DNA from: JAGQTE01 sp964648005
GTDB lineage: Bacteria; Actinomycetota; Acidimicrobiia; Acidimicrobiales; Acidimicrobilacustridaceae
Assembly: GCA_964648005.1 (NCBI GenBank)
Contig: CAZYKR010000171.1
Coordinates: forward strand, 1 to 9,410
Direction: 5' to 3'
DNA: 9,410 bases
This document shows, piece after piece, positions 6,675 through 9,410 of this stretch (within the stretch, counting starts at the first letter, position 1; every line of letters starts with the position of its first letter). The notes under the pieces are model-generated. The model was not told where the DNA came from, did not search any database, and saw only the letters and a program-made list of their open reading frames with translations. Position numbers and translations under genes: made by a program.

Positions 6675-7061
6675 ATGGCCGCCGCCACCCGCACGCCGAA
6701 TCGTCGCCTGGCGTGGGTCCTGATCATCGTCGGCGTCGTCGGCGGGACCCTCACGCTGCTCAGCCTCGACCGCCGCACCGGCACCACCGCCGAGGTCCAG
6801 CTCAACGTCGGCTGCCCCAACCTCATCATCTACTCCGACGGCGACGACCGATGGTGGGCCGGCGAGGAGCCGACCATCGACGGGCCGCTGCGCACCGAGG
6901 CCGAGCGCGCCGCCGACCGGCTCGCGCCCGGCACCGTCACCTTCGAGGAAGATGGCTCGGTCACCTTCCGGGCCGATGCCGGTGGCACCGTGCGCCTCGA
7001 ACCGGACCCGAACGAGTTCCACCACCTCGGCTGCGCCATCGTCGACGGCGCCGCCCCCTGA
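6675..7061 (+). CDS. Small single-pass membrane protein of unknown function
   Basis: The 128-residue product has a short basic N-terminus (RTPNRR) followed by one hydrophobic helix, LAWVLIIVGVVGGTLTLLSL, at residues 12-31 and then RR. By the positive-inside tendency the topology is uncertain, but a helix this close to the N-terminus usually leaves the C-terminal domain outside. That domain of about 95 residues contains NVGCPNLIIYSDGDDRWWAG and ends HHLGCAIVDGAAP; Cys47 and Cys120 could form a disulfide, consistent with an extracytoplasmic location. The ATG at 6675 has GAGG 4 bases upstream. Codon use matches the neighbours. It lies 81 bp after the propeller gene on the same strand and may or may not share its transcript. 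I do not recognise a family; a lipoprotein is excluded because no Cys follows the hydrophobic stretch in lipobox position. Confidence 0.75.
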   Translation: MAAATRTPNRRLAWVLIIVGVVGGTLTLLSLDRRTGTTAEVQLNVGCPNLIIYSDGDDRWWAGEEPTIDGPLRTEAERAADRLAPGTVTFEEDGSVTFRADAGGTVRLEPDPNEFHHLGCAIVDGAAP

Positions 7062-7078
7062 CCGCAACGCGCAACCCA

Positions 7079-7134
7079 AGCGTTCTGGTAGTGCAACCGG
7101 TAGGCAACGCCACCGGTTGCACTACCAGAACGCT
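7079..7134. terminator. Perfect 23-bp inverted repeat between convergent genes, probable bidirectional terminator
   Basis: Arms at 7079-7101 and 7112-7134 are perfectly complementary over 23 bp, starting AGCGTTCTGG and ending CAACCGGT. The 10-base loop (7102-7111) can add a further GGC/GCC stem, and CCC/GGG outside the arms can pair across one A/G mismatch. The hairpin begins 17 bases after the small membrane protein stop and ends 14 bases before the acyltransferase stop, so it sits between two convergent genes as a two-way terminator would. There is no T run on either side. The arms are about 57% GC, below the surroundings. A small mobile or REP-like element is the alternative; no target-site duplication is visible. 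Confidence 0.7.
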
Positions 7135-7148
7135 GGGGGGTTCGCTGC

Positions 7149-8558
7149 TCAGCCGAGGAACTCGAGGGCTCGACGGTAGGTCTCGACGAAGGACCGCGCC
7201 GCGGCATCGTCGAACTGGGCGCGGCACGACCGGAACGACAGGTGCAGTCGGTCGTCGACGGTTGCGGCGCCGATGCCGACACCGAGCGGCATGCGGGCCG
7301 GCGGCGAGAACCACAGCTCGACCGCCGGGCCGACCTCGGCGCCGAAATCCACCGGATCGACCCGTCCGAGGTTCGACACCACTGCTGTGTCGACCAGCCG
7401 ATCACCGGTCAGCGGCAGCAACATGGGCAGGAACCGCTTCACCCCGACCGGGAGCGGGCCGCCGCCCGCCAGCACCACGTCGAGCGCGCGCGGCGAGCCG
7501 GTGCGCTTGACGCGGCGGGTCTGGCGGGCGACGGCGTCGAGCAGGGAGCCGGGGGTCTCCCGCTCGGCGACACCGGTCGACACGGTCGCCATCGAGGCGA
7601 GGTTCACGACCATCTCGTCACGCCACGGCGCGGGACGCAGGTTGACCGGCATCATCACCCCGATGCGCTGGGTCTCGGTGGCGTGATCGGCGTTGTGGTC
7701 CTCGATCGCCAGGTGCAGCGCGGCGATAAGCAGGTCGTTCATCGTGGCCTCGGCGTGCCGGCGCGACGACAGCGCACTCGAATCGACGACGAGCTCGTGC
7801 AGGCCGAAGCCCGCTCGGTCCTCGTCCGAAGCGTCCTGGCCCGCCGAACCAGCGCCAGTCGCGACTGCGATGCGACTGGCGGGCGTGCGTTGCACCGGGT
7901 TGGACAGGGCGAAGCCGCCCAGGCTCACGGCCCGGTCGATCAACGTCGTCGGCCCCACCCAGCGCAGCGCCTCGTCGAGGCCCACGGGGTCGACGCCGTC
8001 GTCGCGTCCCGCCATCGCTGCGGCAATCGAACGCAGCAGGCGCAGCGCGCCCAGGCCGTCCGCCAACACATGGCTCACCGCCAGCACCAGGCTGTCGCCG
8101 CCGGGCCGGTGGACCACCCACGCCCGCACCAGCGGCGCCACATCGACGCAGATGCGGCTCGACAGCACCAGGTCGCGCAGGGCGGCGTGATCGGCGTCGC
8201 TCGTCGCCGCCACCTCGACCACGGGGTCGACGTCGAGGCCCGCCGCCTGCTCCCACCGGTACGAGGCGTCGAGCGGCCCATGCGGGGCGCGCCGGGCGAA
8301 GCCCATCGGATGCCGTACCAGCGCCGCCACCACCGCCGACCGCACGGCATCGGCGTCGAGGCGGCCGGCGACGCGCGCCTCGACCTGCACCGTCCACGGG
8401 AACTCGGTGGTGTCGAGGTCGCAGAGCATCCCCTCGAGGGGGGTGAACGGACGCTCGAGCCCGCCGGCGGCGGCGGGGACGGCGGGCGTGCGGACGGTCA
8501 AATCGTCGGGCACGGTGTCGAGCACCTCGACCGCCGCACCCAGCACCTGGGTGATCAT
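7149..8558 (-). CDS. Condensation-fold acyltransferase (WS/DGAT or Pap-like)
   Basis: A 469-residue member of the CoA-dependent acyltransferase superfamily, which uses a His to catalyse acyl transfer onto an alcohol, as in wax-ester/triacylglycerol synthesis, polyketide-lipid assembly or non-ribosomal condensation. VSHVLADGLGALRLL carries His163 and Asp167-Gly168 of the HHxxxDG motif; the first His is Ser, but the catalytic second His is kept. MNDLLIAALHLAIEDHN and MMPVNLRP match conserved segments of WS/DGAT relatives, and VVSNLGRVDP is the usual C-terminal SNLGR element. No membrane helix or signal peptide is seen. The ATG at 8556-8558 has GAGG about 7 bases upstream and the protein begins MITQVLGAAVEVLD; the open frame above it is a shadow of the MerR gene. 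It lies 31 bp after the MerR stop on the same strand, probably one operon. Donor and acceptor are unknown. Confidence 0.87.
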   Translation of the reverse strand: MITQVLGAAVEVLDTVPDDLTVRTPAVPAAAGGLERPFTPLEGMLCDLDTTEFPWTVQVEARVAGRLDADAVRSAVVAALVRHPMGFARRAPHGPLDASYRWEQAAGLDVDPVVEVAATSDADHAALRDLVLSSRICVDVAPLVRAWVVHRPGGDSLVLAVSHVLADGLGALRLLRSIAAAMAGRDDGVDPVGLDEALRWVGPTTLIDRAVSLGGFALSNPVQRTPASRIAVATGAGSAGQDASDEDRAGFGLHELVVDSSALSSRRHAEATMNDLLIAALHLAIEDHNADHATETQRIGVMMPVNLRPAPWRDEMVVNLASMATVSTGVAERETPGSLLDAVARQTRRVKRTGSPRALDVVLAGGGPLPVGVKRFLPMLLPLTGDRLVDTAVVSNLGRVDPVDFGAEVGPAVELWFSPPARMPLGVGIGAATVDDRLHLSFRSCRAQFDDAAARSFVETYRRALEFLG

Positions 8559-8589
8559 CGGAGAACCTCGCAGGACGATTCGGGATCGG

Positions 8590-9405
8590 TCAGCGCCGGT
8601 TGCGGCGTGACCGGCTCTGCTTGCTCGACGGCGCCGGGCGTCCGGCACCGGGGCGGGGCATGGCACCGCCGGCCTCGACGAAGCCGCGCAGGCTGCGCTC
8701 CATCTCCTGGGCGAACACGAGCTGGATCGCTCGCAGGCCCATGGGGCGCAACGCCTCGTAGCTCTCGAGGATCTCGTCGGGCTCGCCGCCGCCACCGAAG
8801 CCCTCACCTGCCCGGTCGGCGAAGAACGCCACCAGCTCGTCGGTGAGCTTGGCCATGCGCTTGCGCATGATGACCTCGACCTCGGCCACGGTCACCGGGT
8901 CGATGCCGTGCTTGGTCAGCTCAGCGCCGATCTCGAGCAGGGCCGGGCTGCGCACGACGTACGCCGCGGGCCGGCTGTCGGTCTGGCGCTCGATGAGCCG
9001 CAGCCGCTCCAGGTCGTCGAGCACGCCGCGGCGCGGGTTGCCCAGCAGCTCGAGCAGGTCGGCCTCGGTCACCACCGACGGCTTGTCGTCGGACCACGGC
9101 CGCTGCAACAGGTCGCCCATGCCGAGCCAGTCCTGGAGCGAGTCGTCGCCCTCGGCGAGCTGCTTGAGCGCATCGCGGATGGCATCGAGGCGCAGGCCCC
9201 GGTCCTGGAGGTCGGCGATCGTGCGCAGGCGGTCGAGGTGCTCGGCGCCGTAGAAGGCCACCCGCCCCCGCCGCTCGGGCGCCGTGACCAGGCCCTTGGA
9301 CTGGTAGAAGCGGATCGTGCGGCTGGGGACGCCGCTCAGCGCCGCCAGCTCGTCGATCGTGTAGACGGTCTCGTCACCGGCGTCCTCGGCGGTGGCGTCG
9401 TCCAC
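8590..9405 (-). CDS. MerR-family transcriptional regulator
   Basis: The 271-residue product opens with a MerR winged helix-turn-helix: YTIDELAALSGVPSRTIRFY at residues 15-34 followed by SKGLV, then the wing and helix RVAFYGAEHLDRLRTIADLQ and RGLRLDAIRDALKQL. A longer C-terminal region of helical character (about 100-240) may bind an effector or dimerise; it lacks obvious metal-binding Cys. The last 25 residues are basic and Ser/Pro-rich, ending SRSRRNRR. The start used is the GTG at 9403-9405, only 5 bases from the window edge; the frame stays open there, so the true start may lie beyond the window. The acyltransferase gene follows by 31 bp, and the pair looks like a regulator-target operon, with control of lipid metabolism a reasonable inference. 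Confidence 0.88.
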   Translation of the reverse strand: MDDATAEDAGDETVYTIDELAALSGVPSRTIRFYQSKGLVTAPERRGRVAFYGAEHLDRLRTIADLQDRGLRLDAIRDALKQLAEGDDSLQDWLGMGDLLQRPWSDDKPSVVTEADLLELLGNPRRGVLDDLERLRLIERQTDSRPAAYVVRSPALLEIGAELTKHGIDPVTVAEVEVIMRKRMAKLTDELVAFFADRAGEGFGGGGEPDEILESYEALRPMGLRAIQLVFAQEMERSLRGFVEAGGAMPRPGAGRPAPSSKQSRSRRNRR

Positions 9406-9410
9406 GAGGT

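Noticed and set aside
7062..7148. Palindrome as the end of an insertion sequence or integration site
   Set aside because: No transposase, no flanking direct repeat and no tRNA gene nearby; its position between convergent stops fits a terminator better.
8559..8807. Extended N-terminus of the acyltransferase up to 8807
   Set aside because: This part overlaps the MerR gene, is low-complexity and Arg/Ser/Ala-rich, and lacks similarity to the acyltransferase fold.

Overview
The window is GC-rich DNA with strong G/C third-position bias. An N-terminus very like actinobacterial type-1 haloalkane dehalogenases, a TetR and a MerR regulator and a WS/DGAT-like acyltransferase suggest a high-GC actinobacterium, perhaps Acidimicrobiia. 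This placement is inferred from composition and protein style; no rRNA or other marker gene is present. I found no tRNA, rRNA, CRISPR array or transposase.

Layout. (i) 1-1621, minus strand: a TetR-family regulator, then a SpoU/TrmH-type RNA 2'-O-methyltransferase, then the first 85 codons of a haloalkane dehalogenase that runs off the left edge. The regulator has a good promoter (TTGACG-17-TACCGT). The methyltransferase has no ATG, GTG or TTG in frame ahead of its conserved N-terminal part and probably carries a one-base frameshift. A palindrome resembling a TetR operator precedes the dehalogenase. (ii) 1706-3595, plus strand: a secreted GH25 muramidase followed by three tandem domains of about 105 residues, each with a Cys pair exactly 16 residues apart. 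(iii) 3691-6593, plus strand: a formylglycine-type sulfatase overlapping by ATGA a beta-propeller-like protein of unknown function, a tight two-gene operon with a candidate promoter and operator-like dyad. (iv) 6675-7061, plus strand: a small single-pass membrane protein that I do not recognise. (v) 7079-7134: a perfect 23-bp inverted repeat between convergent genes, probably a two-way terminator. (vi) 7149-9405, minus strand: a MerR-family regulator followed after 31 bp by a condensation-fold acyltransferase of the WS/DGAT/Pap type.

How the genes may work together. The sulfatase and its propeller partner are almost certainly co-translated and probably act on the same substrate. MerR and the acyltransferase look like a regulator-plus-target lipid module. 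The TetR protein may control the dehalogenase and perhaps the sulfatase operon, since related sequences with a shared ACTCAG..TGTCAT core lie before both; this is inference. No multi-gene defence or biosynthetic system is visible. The most unusual items are the start-less methyltransferase, the long intergenic palindrome, the sulfatase-propeller pair and the Cys-paired repeats on the lysozyme.
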